Shown one piece after another: positions 36,205-45,587 of a DNA stretch of 64,000 bases. The stretch spans positions 168,438-232,437 of the forward strand of contig JACKAA010000006.1 in NCBI GenBank assembly GCA_020635275.1, written 5' to 3'. The DNA comes from Ignavibacteriales bacterium. Lineage in GTDB: Bacteria > Bacteroidota > Ignavibacteria > Ignavibacteriales > Melioribacteraceae. The position numbers were made by a program, and so were the translations under genes. The first letter of the stretch is position 1. Every line of letters begins with the position of its first letter. The notes under the pieces were generated by a model, which was not told the origin of the DNA, searched no databases, and was given only the letters and a program-made list of their open reading frames with translations.

Positions 36205-36461
36205 TGAATCAAGAAAATATGAATGAAAAAAAAATAGAAGAAGAAAAAATAATTAGAGATGCCAATATTAATAACGCATTGGGTATTTTCATTTTAGTAT
36301 TTGGAATAATTATTATTATATCTTCGATCTTTACTGAAACTTCAATTGGTCAAATGACAAATTTGATAGCAGGAATATTATTAGGTTTAATAGGATTTGG
36401 AATGATTGTTAAATCAAAAAAAAATATTAATAAAATAAATAGAGTTAATCTTTATGAGTGA
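36204..36461 (+). CDS. Small membrane protein with charged N-terminus (85 residues)
   Basis: An 85-residue protein. ATG 36204 shares its A with the TGA of the gene before (TGATG), a classic coupled start; TTG 36201 is less likely. A highly charged N-terminal stretch (E-K-K-I-E-E-E-K) precedes two hydrophobic segments (about 27-46 and 50-70). It overlaps the ribulokinase start by 8 bp. No family is recognised. With the 69-residue protein upstream it forms a pair of tiny membrane proteins between symporter and kinase. Confidence 0.6.
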   Translation: MNQENMNEKKIEEEKIIRDANINNALGIFILVFGIIIIISSIFTETSIGQMTNLIAGILLGLIGFGMIVKSKKNINKINRVNLYE

Positions 36462-38145
36462 AAAAACAAATTTACTTGGATTAGGAATTGATTTTGGGAC
36501 CAATTCAGTTAGAGCTTTAATTCTTGATTTAATAACAGGAAAAGAATTAGCAACCTCGGTATCGAATTATAAGAGCGGTGAAGTGGGTATACTTTTAGAT
36601 AAAAATGACCCAGTTCTTGCAAGGCAAAATCCAGCTGACTATTTAGAAAGTATGGAAATTTCAGTTAGAGAAACTGTGAACAAAATTAAAGAATTAGGAA
36701 TAAATGTTGAAAATATTGCCGGTATTGGTGTTGATACAACCGGTTCAACTCCGATTCCAGTTGATGAAAACATGATTCCGCTTGCTATGAAACCAGAATT
36801 TAAAGAAAATCTAAATGCTCATGCATGGTTGTGGAAAGATCATACTTCAATAAATGAATCAATTCAAATTACAGAGTTGGCTGCAGAAATGAGACCTGAT
36901 TTTATTGCAAAATGCGGAGGTGCTTATTCTTCAGAATGGTTTTTCTCAAAAATATTGCATTGCCTTAATGTTGATAAAAAAGTATTTGATTCCGCGGCAA
37001 CTTGGGTAGAATGTTCAGATTTTATTCCTGCGGCTTTAGCCGGAGTAAATAATATTAATGATTTAAAAAGAAATATTTGCGCTGCCGGTCATAAAGCAAT
37101 GTACAGCGATGATTGGAATGGATATCCTGATGAAGAGTTTCTTGCCAGATTATCGCCTGAATTAGTAAGATTACGAAAAACACTTGAAAAGCAAGCTTAC
37201 ACTATTGATGAATTAGCAGGTAATCTTTCAAAAGAATGGGCAGAAAAATTTGGTCTAAAAGAAAATATACCAATAGCTATTGGCGCTATGGATGCTCACT
37301 TGGGAGCAATTGGTTCTGGAGTCGGCAAAGGTACTCTTGTTAAAATAATTGGAACTTCTACTTGCGATATAATGGTTGAAGATATAAGTTCAAATATAAA
37401 ACCAATTCCTGGAGTTGCAGGATTTGTTGATCATTCTGTTATTCCAAATTATGTTGGAATTGAAGCAGGACAATCTGCAGTTGGAGATATTTTCAATTGG
37501 TATATAACAAAAGTTCTTAAGAAGGATTTTAGCTATTTTGATACATTAACGGAAAAAGCACAAGAGTTAAAAGCCGGGCAAAGTGGATTACTTTCTTTGG
37601 ACTGGAATAACGGTAATAGAACAATTCTTGCAGATTTTAATTTATCCGGATTAATTTTAGGTCAGACTCTACATACGACAGATTATGAAATTTATAGGGC
37701 TTTAATTGAAGCTACAGCATTTGGTGCATTAAAAATAATTGAAAGAATTGAAGAATACGGTGTTCAAATAAAAAAAGTTGTTAACTGCGGTGGAATTGCA
37801 GAAAAGAATCCACTGGTTATGCAGATTTATGCTGATGTAACAAATAGACCGATGGAAGTTGCAGAAAGCTCACAAACAGTTGCAATGGGTTCTGCAATTG
37901 TTGGAGGATGGGCTGGAGCAAAGGGAACTGAAGGATTTGAAAATATTGAAGAAATTCAGCAGAGAGTTTGCAGGGTAAAAGAAAAAGTTTATTATCCAAA
38001 TGCTGATGAAGCAAAAGTTTATGCTAAGATTTATAAACTTTATAGCAAACTGCATGACAGTTTTGGCTTAAAAAATCATTCATCAAATTTATATGATGTT
38101 ATGAAAGAATTAATTGAAATAAAGAAAAATGTAATTGGAAATTAA
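36454..38145 (+). CDS. araB: Ribulokinase (AraB-type FGGY kinase)
   Basis: A 563-residue FGGY-family kinase whose length and motifs match AraB of enteric bacteria. It has the ATP-site opening G-I-D-F-G-T-N-S-V-R-A (8-18), G-I-G-V-D-T-T-G-S-T-P near 88, W-L-W-K-D-H-T near 125, G-G-A-Y-S-S-E-W-F near 152, I-G-T-S-T-C-D-I-M near 303, G-I-E-A-G-Q-S-A-V-G-D near 334 and N-C-G-G-I-A-E-K-N-P near 442. It phosphorylates L-ribulose (also some other ketopentoses) in the cytoplasm. No araA or araD is visible, so the product is handled elsewhere or the kinase acts on a different ketose. It overlaps its neighbour upstream by 8 bp and ends 1 bp before the next start. Confidence 0.87.
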   Translation: MSEKTNLLGLGIDFGTNSVRALILDLITGKELATSVSNYKSGEVGILLDKNDPVLARQNPADYLESMEISVRETVNKIKELGINVENIAGIGVDTTGSTPIPVDENMIPLAMKPEFKENLNAHAWLWKDHTSINESIQITELAAEMRPDFIAKCGGAYSSEWFFSKILHCLNVDKKVFDSAATWVECSDFIPAALAGVNNINDLKRNICAAGHKAMYSDDWNGYPDEEFLARLSPELVRLRKTLEKQAYTIDELAGNLSKEWAEKFGLKENIPIAIGAMDAHLGAIGSGVGKGTLVKIIGTSTCDIMVEDISSNIKPIPGVAGFVDHSVIPNYVGIEAGQSAVGDIFNWYITKVLKKDFSYFDTLTEKAQELKAGQSGLLSLDWNNGNRTILADFNLSGLILGQTLHTTDYEIYRALIEATAFGALKIIERIEEYGVQIKKVVNCGGIAEKNPLVMQIYADVTNRPMEVAESSQTVAMGSAIVGGWAGAKGTEGFENIEEIQQRVCRVKEKVYYPNADEAKVYAKIYKLYSKLHDSFGLKNHSSNLYDVMKELIEIKKNVIGN

Positions 38146-38146
38146 T

Positions 38147-39064
38147 ATGACAGAAAATTCAAAACAACTTTATAAAGGTATTTGGCCTGTTTTAATAACG
38201 CCATATAATGATGATCTTTCGATAGATTTTAGTGGTTATGAAAAATTATTGGAATGGTACATTTCACAAAATGTGCATGGAATTTATGCAAATTGTCAAT
38301 CTAGTGAAATGTATGAATTAACAGAGGAAGAAAGGTTGAAATTAATTTCTGAAGCTGTTAGAGCTTCTCATGGAAAGATTCCTGTTGTTGGAACTGGCAA
38401 TTTTGGTAAAGATATTGATGAACATTTAACTTTTATAAAGAAAGTTTCTGACGCTGGCGCAGAAGTAGTTATGCTTACGGTTCCCGAGTTTCACAATACA
38501 GATGAGGAGTTAGAAAAATATTATTTAACACTTGCTGAAAAAACAAATGTAAAACTTGGAATTTATGAATGCCCTTTTCCAAGAAGATATTATTTAGGAT
38601 TGGATTTAATAAAAAAATTAGCAGAAACCGGAAGATTTTATGCTTACAAAGAAACAAGTTGTGAAATTGAAAAGATAAGATCAATTACATCTTTAACAAA
38701 TTCTACTTCATTTGCTCATCTTCAAGCAAATGTACCTTATTTATTGGAATCGCTAAAAACTGGAACTCCCGGATCAATGAATATTGCAGCAAATTGGCTA
38801 CCAGATCTGGAAGTGAAAATTTATAATTTAGCACAAGAAGGAAATTTAAAGGCAGATGAACTAAATCAAATTCTTTGTGGAATGGAATTAGCTCAAAGAT
38901 CAGTTCATCCAATGGGAGTAAAGTATTTAATAAGTAAAAGAGGAGTTCCAATAAAACCACTGACAAGATATCCTCGTAAGTTATCTTTAGAAGAAATGTA
39001 CGGTTTAAATGAAGCTGCTAAAAATTGGTTTGATCAAGAGGGAAAATTAAAATCACTTTTATAA
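38147..39064 (+). CDS. DHDPS/NAL-family aldolase
   Basis: A protein of about 305 residues; ATG 38147 is chosen over an upstream in-frame TTG (38135) that overlaps the kinase gene. It belongs to the DHDPS/N-acetylneuraminate lyase TIM barrels: G-I-W-P-V-L-I-T-P-Y opening, V-V-G-T-G-N-F-G-K, the Y of L-G-I-Y-E-C-P at the usual catalytic tyrosine position, and the Schiff-base lysine in Y-A-Y-K-E-T-S (about 168). Unlike the 27819 paralogue it keeps both Tyr and Lys. Its position after ribulokinase, 1 bp apart, suggests cleavage of a 2-keto-3-deoxy sugar acid, but the substrate is not determined. Confidence 0.82.
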   Translation: MTENSKQLYKGIWPVLITPYNDDLSIDFSGYEKLLEWYISQNVHGIYANCQSSEMYELTEEERLKLISEAVRASHGKIPVVGTGNFGKDIDEHLTFIKKVSDAGAEVVMLTVPEFHNTDEELEKYYLTLAEKTNVKLGIYECPFPRRYYLGLDLIKKLAETGRFYAYKETSCEIEKIRSITSLTNSTSFAHLQANVPYLLESLKTGTPGSMNIAANWLPDLEVKIYNLAQEGNLKADELNQILCGMELAQRSVHPMGVKYLISKRGVPIKPLTRYPRKLSLEEMYGLNEAAKNWFDQEGKLKSLL

Positions 39065-39143
39065 GATGCAAAATAATTTTCAAATAATTTCTGCAAGCAT
39101 GCAATCCAGCATAAACTTTAAAATTTTTATTTAGGATTTATTT

Positions 39144-41927
39144 ATGGTTGAAAATTCTAACACAGGTAAAAAAATACATATTATTTCCAATACACATTGG
39201 GATAGGGCGTGGGTTTATCCTTTTAACGAAACAAGACTTTTGCTTGTTGAATTTATGGATAGTTTACTTGAGTTGTTAGAAAATGATTCTAAATTCCATT
39301 CATTTTTGCTTGACTCACAAACTATTGCCGTCGAAGATTATTTAGAGTTCAGACCGGAGAGAAAAGAACAAATTCAGAAATTTGTCAAATCAGGTAAACT
39401 TATTGTGGGTCCTTGGTATAATTTACCTGAAGAATATATTGTAAATGGTGAATCGTTAGTCAGAAATTTAGTGATTGGTCATAAACAAGCAGCCGAGTTA
39501 GGCAAGGTTAGTAAAATTGGTTACACACCTTTCAGTTATGGACAAACTTCTCAAATGCCACAGATATATCGTGGCTTTGATATAGATACTATAATTTTTT
39601 ACCGTGGAATTAATACAAAAAAAGCTGAATTTATTTTAGAAGGTCCGGATGGCTCTAGAGTTATAGGATGCAGATTTGGAGCTTTGTCAAGATTCAGTTA
39701 TTATTTTTATGTTTATAGAATGGCAAGATTTAGAATGGGCCGAGATGAATGGTGGTATGATTGGGATAGGGGAACTTTGCCTTTTCGATTGAACAATGAG
39801 AAACATCCGCACTCACATTATTATCCTCTTGATGTAACTCAAGAAAATTTTGATCTTAGCGTTTTACCTCAGCAAGTAAAAAAGTTAATTGAAGATGAAA
39901 GTGAACATTTTACAACATCGCATATTGCTTGTATGCAAGGATTTGATTGTTCTTCTCCCGATCCTCAAGAATCTTTGTTGGCAGAAGAATCAAATAAAGT
40001 TGCAAAAGAATTAGGGCACGAACTGTTTCTTGATTCATTAGAAAACTTTATGAATGAAATGCGCAAAGAACTTAAAGATCCTGAAGTTCTTTCTGGAGAA
40101 AGTAGAAATCCCGGTGCAGTTGGAAAATGGGTACACTTAATGGGAGATGTTATATCTAGCCGGACAAAAATTAAAAGGAGAAATGCACAGTGCGAAGTTG
40201 CTTTGCAGCGATATGCAGAACCATTTTCTGCTATTGGCTGGTTATCCGGTGGTGAATATATGAAATCTGCTTTAGATATGAGTTGGAAATATTTATTAAA
40301 AAATCATCCACATGATAATATTTGCGGAGCAGGAATTGATCAAATGGAAAAAGATATGATGTACAGATTTGATCAGTCTGAAATATTATCTGAAGGTATA
40401 TTGCGTAGAGGTTTGTCAGCAATTGTTAAACAAATTAATAATAGCGATATTGAAATTACTGAAGCTGTAATAACGGTTTTTAATCCATCACCATTTATTA
40501 GATCAGAAATTATCACATTATCAATTGATTTACCGGATAAATCAAACTATGAAGGTTTTTCAATTAGAGATTTTGAAGGCAACGCAATACCATTCGTAGA
40601 AACATCAAGAGAATCATACGGAACATTAGTTAGAAATTTACAAGATATTTCCTTACAGCTTCGTTCACAAAGAGTTCAAATCAGTGCTGAATTTAAAGAC
40701 ATTCCGGGAATGGGTTACAAATCGTTTCATGTGAAAAAGGAAAAAACAAATATTAATCAAGTTGCAGTTTTAACTGAAACAACTAATATAAATCCAATTC
40801 TTGAAAATAATTTTTTACTTGTGAAAATTAATAAAAATGGCAGTATTAATATTTTTGATAAAGAAAATAATCACGAATATTTAAACCAAAATTATTATGA
40901 AGAGAATGGAGAATCTGGCAATCCTTGGATTCATGAATTTCCTGAACAAAACCTAACTTATACTACACTTGAGAATAAAGCTACAATCAAATTGATTGAA
41001 TCAAGTGAATTATTAACAAAATTCAAAGTAATTAATAAGCTTGAAGTACCCAAAGGATTAGAAGGCGAAAAAGGAAATTATACAAGAAGTTCAGAAACAA
41101 TATCAATGGAAATTGAGACAATTTATAAATTAAGAAAAGATCAACGATTTATTGAGATAAATACTAAGATATTCAATAATGCTGAACATCATAGGGTGAG
41201 AGCAATGTTTCCAACAAAATTAAATGTGGAAAAATCTTTTGCTGAAGCTTCGTTTGATGTTATAGAAAGAGATATAATTGTCAAAGAAGAAAACCCTTAT
41301 TATGGGAAACCAAATCCTCAATATCCAATGCATAGATTTGTTGATATGAGTGACAAAAAGTTAGGGATTGCATTTTTCAATGATGGAATTAGAGAATATG
41401 AAGCAATTCCCGATAAAGACAGAACTTTAGCATTAACACTATTTCGCGGATTTACTGCAACTCAATCTCCTGTAATTGATCAGTGGGATGTTTATCCTTG
41501 GATGAAATTATCACAATCGTTGGGAATAAATGAGTGGCAATATGCAGTTTTGCCACATAAAGGTAATTGGGAGGAAGGTAATCTTTTTCAGGAAGTGGAG
41601 AAATTTAATTTACCTATGGAATCTGCGCAATCTGGCAAGGGTGGGGGCCTTCTTCCCAAAAATTTAAGTTTCATTGAAATTGGTTCTAACAAAATATCTT
41701 TAACTACGTTAAAGCAATGTGAACATCGACCTACACTTGTTATGAGATTATTTAATCCGACAAATAAAAAAGTCGATACTAAAATAATCTTTAAAGATCC
41801 TTTGAAAGAAGTATGGAAAACAAATTTAAATGAAGAAAGAAGAGAACAATTGAAATTCAATAATAATGTTTTGAGTATTAGTTTTAATCATAAAGAAATT
41901 ATCACTCTTGAAGTAGTAATTTTATAG
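39144..41927 (+). CDS. GH38-like alpha-mannosidase homologue with Phe at the nucleophile position
   Basis: A 927-residue cytoplasmic protein without a signal peptide, following the GH38 layout: N-terminal catalytic domain, then I-C-G-A-G-I-D-Q-M (H-P-H-D-N-I-C-G-A-G-I-D) helical segment near 390-400, then C-terminal beta domains. Zinc ligands H18 and D20 are present in N-T-H-W-D-R-A-W, and the later P-H-D is kept. The segment that normally reads P-D-S-F-G-Q-S, whose Asp is both nucleophile and zinc ligand, reads T-P-F-S-Y-G-Q-T (Phe130). So it may be inactive as a retaining mannosidase or use other chemistry. Its context with ribulokinase, an aldolase and a PHP protein is not typical for mannoside breakdown. 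A gap of 79 bp precedes it. Confidence 0.8.
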   Translation: MVENSNTGKKIHIISNTHWDRAWVYPFNETRLLLVEFMDSLLELLENDSKFHSFLLDSQTIAVEDYLEFRPERKEQIQKFVKSGKLIVGPWYNLPEEYIVNGESLVRNLVIGHKQAAELGKVSKIGYTPFSYGQTSQMPQIYRGFDIDTIIFYRGINTKKAEFILEGPDGSRVIGCRFGALSRFSYYFYVYRMARFRMGRDEWWYDWDRGTLPFRLNNEKHPHSHYYPLDVTQENFDLSVLPQQVKKLIEDESEHFTTSHIACMQGFDCSSPDPQESLLAEESNKVAKELGHELFLDSLENFMNEMRKELKDPEVLSGESRNPGAVGKWVHLMGDVISSRTKIKRRNAQCEVALQRYAEPFSAIGWLSGGEYMKSALDMSWKYLLKNHPHDNICGAGIDQMEKDMMYRFDQSEILSEGILRRGLSAIVKQINNSDIEITEAVITVFNPSPFIRSEIITLSIDLPDKSNYEGFSIRDFEGNAIPFVETSRESYGTLVRNLQDISLQLRSQRVQISAEFKDIPGMGYKSFHVKKEKTNINQVAVLTETTNINPILENNFLLVKINKNGSINIFDKENNHEYLNQNYYEENGESGNPWIHEFPEQNLTYTTLENKATIKLIESSELLTKFKVINKLEVPKGLEGEKGNYTRSSETISMEIETIYKLRKDQRFIEINTKIFNNAEHHRVRAMFPTKLNVEKSFAEASFDVIERDIIVKEENPYYGKPNPQYPMHRFVDMSDKKLGIAFFNDGIREYEAIPDKDRTLALTLFRGFTATQSPVIDQWDVYPWMKLSQSLGINEWQYAVLPHKGNWEEGNLFQEVEKFNLPMESAQSGKGGGLLPKNLSFIEIGSNKISLTTLKQCEHRPTLVMRLFNPTNKKVDTKIIFKDPLKEVWKTNLNEERREQLKFNNNVLSISFNHKEIITLEVVIL

Positions 41928-41936
41928 GTTAGTTAA

Positions 41937-42620
41937 ATGGAAATTGTAAACCCGGGAAATGAAGATTATCATATGCATTCCATTAATTATTCTGATGGAT
42001 TAAATACAATTGATGAAATAGTAAAGTTTGCAGGCGAAATTGGATTAAAAAAAATAGCAATTACTGATCACAACCAAGCATATTTAGATGCCAGAACTTT
42101 TCCAAGAAAATCTTATCGTGGCATAATTAAAAGATGGCAAAATGTATTTAATAATGTAAAAGTTGAGTTTGGAGTTGAAGCAGATATTTTAAATAGTAAG
42201 GGTGATGTTTGCATGGATATTCAAGGTGAAATTCCTGAACTCATTATCTTATCCACACATCAATCTCCGCCATATCAAGAAGATTCTAAGACAATAACAG
42301 AAGGCTATTTGAACGCAATTGAGAGATTTCATGATAAAATAAATTTTCTTGGTCATCCATGTTCAGTTTATCATGGTGAAAATGTTGACATAATTGCTGT
42401 TACAGAATTATGCAATAAATATGAAATCCCTTTGGAAGTAAATGGTGCAAATCTTGCAACAAATAGAACAAATTTAAATAAACTAAAACAAATGCTTTCA
42501 ATTGCAGATCAAATTTATGTAAATAGTGATGCACATACTTTAAATGAATTAAAAACTGTTAGAAGAAAGGCATTTCAATATTTAAGAGAAAATGGTTATA
42601 TAAAAGGAAAATATTTGTAA
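41937..42620 (+). CDS. PHP-domain metal-dependent hydrolase
   Basis: A 227-residue protein with a complete PHP domain. Metal motifs are D-Y-H-M-H-S (about 11-16), I-T-D-H-N (about 43-47), G-V-E-A-D near 81, L-G-H-P-C near 140 and V-N-S-D-A-H near 196. Such proteins hydrolyse phosphoesters, for example histidinol phosphate; here a sugar phosphate or cyclic phosphate is possible. It starts 9 bp after the GH38-like gene and ends 2 bp before the next, so it is in the same operon. Its exact substrate is unknown. Confidence 0.82.
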   Translation: MEIVNPGNEDYHMHSINYSDGLNTIDEIVKFAGEIGLKKIAITDHNQAYLDARTFPRKSYRGIIKRWQNVFNNVKVEFGVEADILNSKGDVCMDIQGEIPELIILSTHQSPPYQEDSKTITEGYLNAIERFHDKINFLGHPCSVYHGENVDIIAVTELCNKYEIPLEVNGANLATNRTNLNKLKQMLSIADQIYVNSDAHTLNELKTVRRKAFQYLRENGYIKGKYL

Positions 42621-42622
42621 AT

Positions 42623-43231
42623 ATGAATCAATTTAGAAAAAGTGAAATTAGAGACAATTCTATTATTATAATTATTGCTGTTTTTCTTTTTTCATTAATT
42701 TATGCAGTATTAAGATATAATGTTTTTAAGGGAGTTCCCTGGATTGATTTTCCAACTTATGTTTTTAATAAGGTCTTATCTCTTAGTGCGTTAATTTTAT
42801 TTGTTTTAAATCATTTTTACAAGAATAAAAAAAGGATAAACTCAAGTAATTTCCTTCAGGAATTTGCTATCATTTTTGTTTTGCTGCATGTTCTAATAAG
42901 TTTTATTGTATTGACTCCAAACTATTTTTCTAAATTTTTTGCGGAATCAAAATTTAATCTTACAGGCGGTTTAAGTATTCTTTTTGGAATACTCGCAATA
43001 GGATTTTTATTGCCTCTCATTAATAAAAGTACTTTTAAAGAAATTTATAATCGATTTAATAATAAAAAATTTGTTGCAAATATTTTTTTCGTACTTACAA
43101 CAATGCATGTTTTAGTCATGGGATTCAAAGGCTGGTTTGAACCCCAAACTTGGCCAGGCGGTTTACCTCCAATTACTCTAATTTCATTTATTTCAGCAAT
43201 ATCTCCATTATTTTTTAGGATCAAAAACTAA
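42623..43231 (+). CDS. Six-helix membrane protein, unrecognised
   Basis: A 202-residue protein with about six transmembrane helices. No family is recognised with confidence. Intramembrane histidines (V-L-N-H-F, V-L-L-H-V-L-I-S and T-T-M-H-V-L-V-M-G) recall ferric-reductase-like or cytochrome b-type heme-binding bundles, but spacing was not tested. A conserved-looking loop is W-F-E-P-Q-T-W-P-G-G-L-P-P-I near the end. It is the last gene of the plus-strand operon; its stop overlaps the stop of the minus-strand gene by a few bases with no terminator between. Confidence 0.55.
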   Translation: MNQFRKSEIRDNSIIIIIAVFLFSLIYAVLRYNVFKGVPWIDFPTYVFNKVLSLSALILFVLNHFYKNKKRINSSNFLQEFAIIFVLLHVLISFIVLTPNYFSKFFAESKFNLTGGLSILFGILAIGFLLPLINKSTFKEIYNRFNNKKFVANIFFVLTTMHVLVMGFKGWFEPQTWPGGLPPITLISFISAISPLFFRIKN

Positions 43232-45546
43232 TCAAAAATAAATGGCCTATCATCACCTTTATATGGTTCAGCTCCAAATTTTTGATTATATCTTGGAGAT
43301 ACGGAAATCAATTCTGGGTCATCAGTTTTAGGTGCTTCAATTAATCCATAATATCTTCCCATCCAATAATCTCTAATAAAACCGGTCGGTTCCATAACTC
43401 TTCTACCTGCAGCACCGCCATCTAAATTGTATGATCTTCTGCTTCCTCGTTTCATTGATGATTCTCTCGGGGAAATTGATTTTATTCCACCTTCATATGA
43501 AACATATCCAGACTCGGTAAATAAATCATCTCTAAAAGAATTAGAATAATTGTGTTCAATGCAATCTAAAGTCCATTCTCTTAATCGCTGAACTGCTTCT
43601 TCAGATTCACAATCGTTGCCCGTCATTACACCGTAAGCAAAATTAAACCATGCATTTTTTTCCATTCTTTTTACCTCCCACGTTCGTTCCAAACTTCTTA
43701 AATATATTGATCGAAGTTCAGGTTCAGTTGTATACCGTAGTAAAGAATAATAAGACCAATAAGCTAAATCATCATCCCAGGGTGCAATATTTTCCGGTGG
43801 GAATGTATTTTTTTGACGAACTGTATAATTTTGATAACCGAAATCTAAAAGTTCATTAAATGCATCATTATATTTTTCTTTTCCGGAAACACCCCAAGCT
43901 GCTTTGGCGTATGATTGAGCTTCCAAACCATTAACTCCCTTATCAACCCAACCGTAAGGTCTTAATAAATAAGTTGGATCCCAGCGTCCCCATCGAGTTG
44001 GTTTTCCATCCATATCAATATATTTCCAACCATTTTCAGAAATATAACTTACAATTCTTTCAATGTGTTCTCTTGCTAATTCCTTTTCTTTACCTTCAGC
44101 AACTAAATCATGAAAAATTGAAACAGAATAAATATGCGCAGTTACTTCATCACTTGAAGTATCACCTTTCCAATACCATTTGCCATCTTTTGTAGGATAC
44201 CATTTTGCCGGCAATCCACCTGAACCATGTCTGCCTTTTTCATCTAAATCACCGGTCGCAGACCAAATTGATCTTGCAATAAATCCTTCAATTGGAGTAA
44301 TTCTTTCTAACCACAACATTGCCTTAAAAGTGTTTACTGCTTCGTCTCTAACCGATTTATCACCGGTAACTAAATATTTATAACACATTGCTGCCAAATA
44401 AGGAGCAGTATGTCCGCCGTCATTATCGCTTACTTCTCTTATCCATTGATCTCCTTTTTTGTAAAGTGTATGAATAAATCCTAATCTTTTATGTCCCCAT
44501 TCATTAAGGTGTCTTTCATAATATGCAGCTTTCTTTCTTAATGTATACGGTTCATAATTAATTATTCCAATACCATTATCAGTTGCAATAAAAATTTTAT
44601 TCTCAGAAACTGCTATGCTGTTAACATTATTTCCAGGCAACCAATGATCTGCTCCAAAATAATGCCATTCGTTATCTAACATTCTAACAGCACCTTTTGT
44701 TGTTCCAATCCAGATATCATTATCAAAACCTTTTGTTAGACAAGTTGTATTCTCGTAAGGTAATCCATCTTTACCTTTAATAGAAGTTAAAGCGGCACCT
44801 CTTAAAACAGCCAGACCATTATCAGTTGAAATAAACAATCTGCTGCCAAAACTTAAAAAGTCATTTGTATTTGATGATGGTAATTCTCCCCAATCAATAA
44901 AATCTTCATTAACAATTTTCCCATCAAAAAGTGCTAATTCTCCTGGACGTAAAATGTAAAGTGTTCCGCTATAAGATGTAATTCTGTGAATTGGTCCAAT
45001 TCGAACCGGATCAGCATGAAGTTGTGTTCCGTCTTCCATTAACATTGTCATATTGCTTGAATAGTATCCTCCTTCAGGTTCAATATTCACAAATTTTGAA
45101 TTATCTAATTTATATACATTATCCTTTGTTGCAGCATAAAGATCACCCAAATGAGTACATACGTCAACATAGTTTTGATCATCAAGTTTTTCCCAACTAT
45201 TTTTTAGTCTGTAAATCCCTTTATCAGTTAATGCCCAAAGTGATTCACCTACATTCAAAATTCTATTAATATTTTTAGGTGAAGACTTTTCAGGTACGAT
45301 TTTGTCATCAAGCAATGTATGCAGCTCTTTGTTAATGACGAGGTAACATTTATTATTAAAAAATGCTATATCTTTTACCGGCAATTTTGTAGATATTTTT
45401 TCAGCAACTTCCTGCAAATAAACCTTGTCTTCAACCGGTTTCCATTGGTGATCATCACTTTTATACAGTTTTTGACTGTTAACAAAGTTTGAAAATAGTA
45501 AGATTAAAATGAAAGTAGTAAATAAAATTTTTTTTAATTGAGTCAT
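43228..45546 (-). CDS. Secreted beta-propeller plus alpha/alpha-toroid protein
   Basis: A 772-residue secreted protein (signal ending V-N-S-Q). The N-terminal half (about 60-340) holds repeated blades of the two-component-regulator propeller style, e.g. L-W-A-L-T-D-K-G-I-Y-R-L, L-F-I-S-T-D-N-G-L-A-V-L, I-W-I-G-T-T-K-G-A-V-R-M and I-F-I-A-T-D-N-G-I-G-I-I. The C-terminal half (about 350-772) is helical and rich in W, Y, D and E (D-G-G-H-T-A-P-Y-L-A-A-M-C-Y, G-L-E-A-Q-S-Y-A-K-A-A-W-G), like an alpha/alpha-toroid carbohydrate enzyme. No family name is assigned. A substrate-binding propeller fused to a glycan-active toroid is inferred. It is last in a four-gene minus-strand operon; aaggag precedes its start. 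Confidence 0.65.
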   Translation of the reverse strand: MTQLKKILFTTFILILLFSNFVNSQKLYKSDDHQWKPVEDKVYLQEVAEKISTKLPVKDIAFFNNKCYLVINKELHTLLDDKIVPEKSSPKNINRILNVGESLWALTDKGIYRLKNSWEKLDDQNYVDVCTHLGDLYAATKDNVYKLDNSKFVNIEPEGGYYSSNMTMLMEDGTQLHADPVRIGPIHRITSYSGTLYILRPGELALFDGKIVNEDFIDWGELPSSNTNDFLSFGSRLFISTDNGLAVLRGAALTSIKGKDGLPYENTTCLTKGFDNDIWIGTTKGAVRMLDNEWHYFGADHWLPGNNVNSIAVSENKIFIATDNGIGIINYEPYTLRKKAAYYERHLNEWGHKRLGFIHTLYKKGDQWIREVSDNDGGHTAPYLAAMCYKYLVTGDKSVRDEAVNTFKAMLWLERITPIEGFIARSIWSATGDLDEKGRHGSGGLPAKWYPTKDGKWYWKGDTSSDEVTAHIYSVSIFHDLVAEGKEKELAREHIERIVSYISENGWKYIDMDGKPTRWGRWDPTYLLRPYGWVDKGVNGLEAQSYAKAAWGVSGKEKYNDAFNELLDFGYQNYTVRQKNTFPPENIAPWDDDLAYWSYYSLLRYTTEPELRSIYLRSLERTWEVKRMEKNAWFNFAYGVMTGNDCESEEAVQRLREWTLDCIEHNYSNSFRDDLFTESGYVSYEGGIKSISPRESSMKRGSRRSYNLDGGAAGRRVMEPTGFIRDYWMGRYYGLIEAPKTDDPELISVSPRYNQKFGAEPYKGDDRPFIFD

Positions 45547-45587
45547 TATTCAACTCCTTTTCTGTTTAAAAATTTAGAAAAATTACT

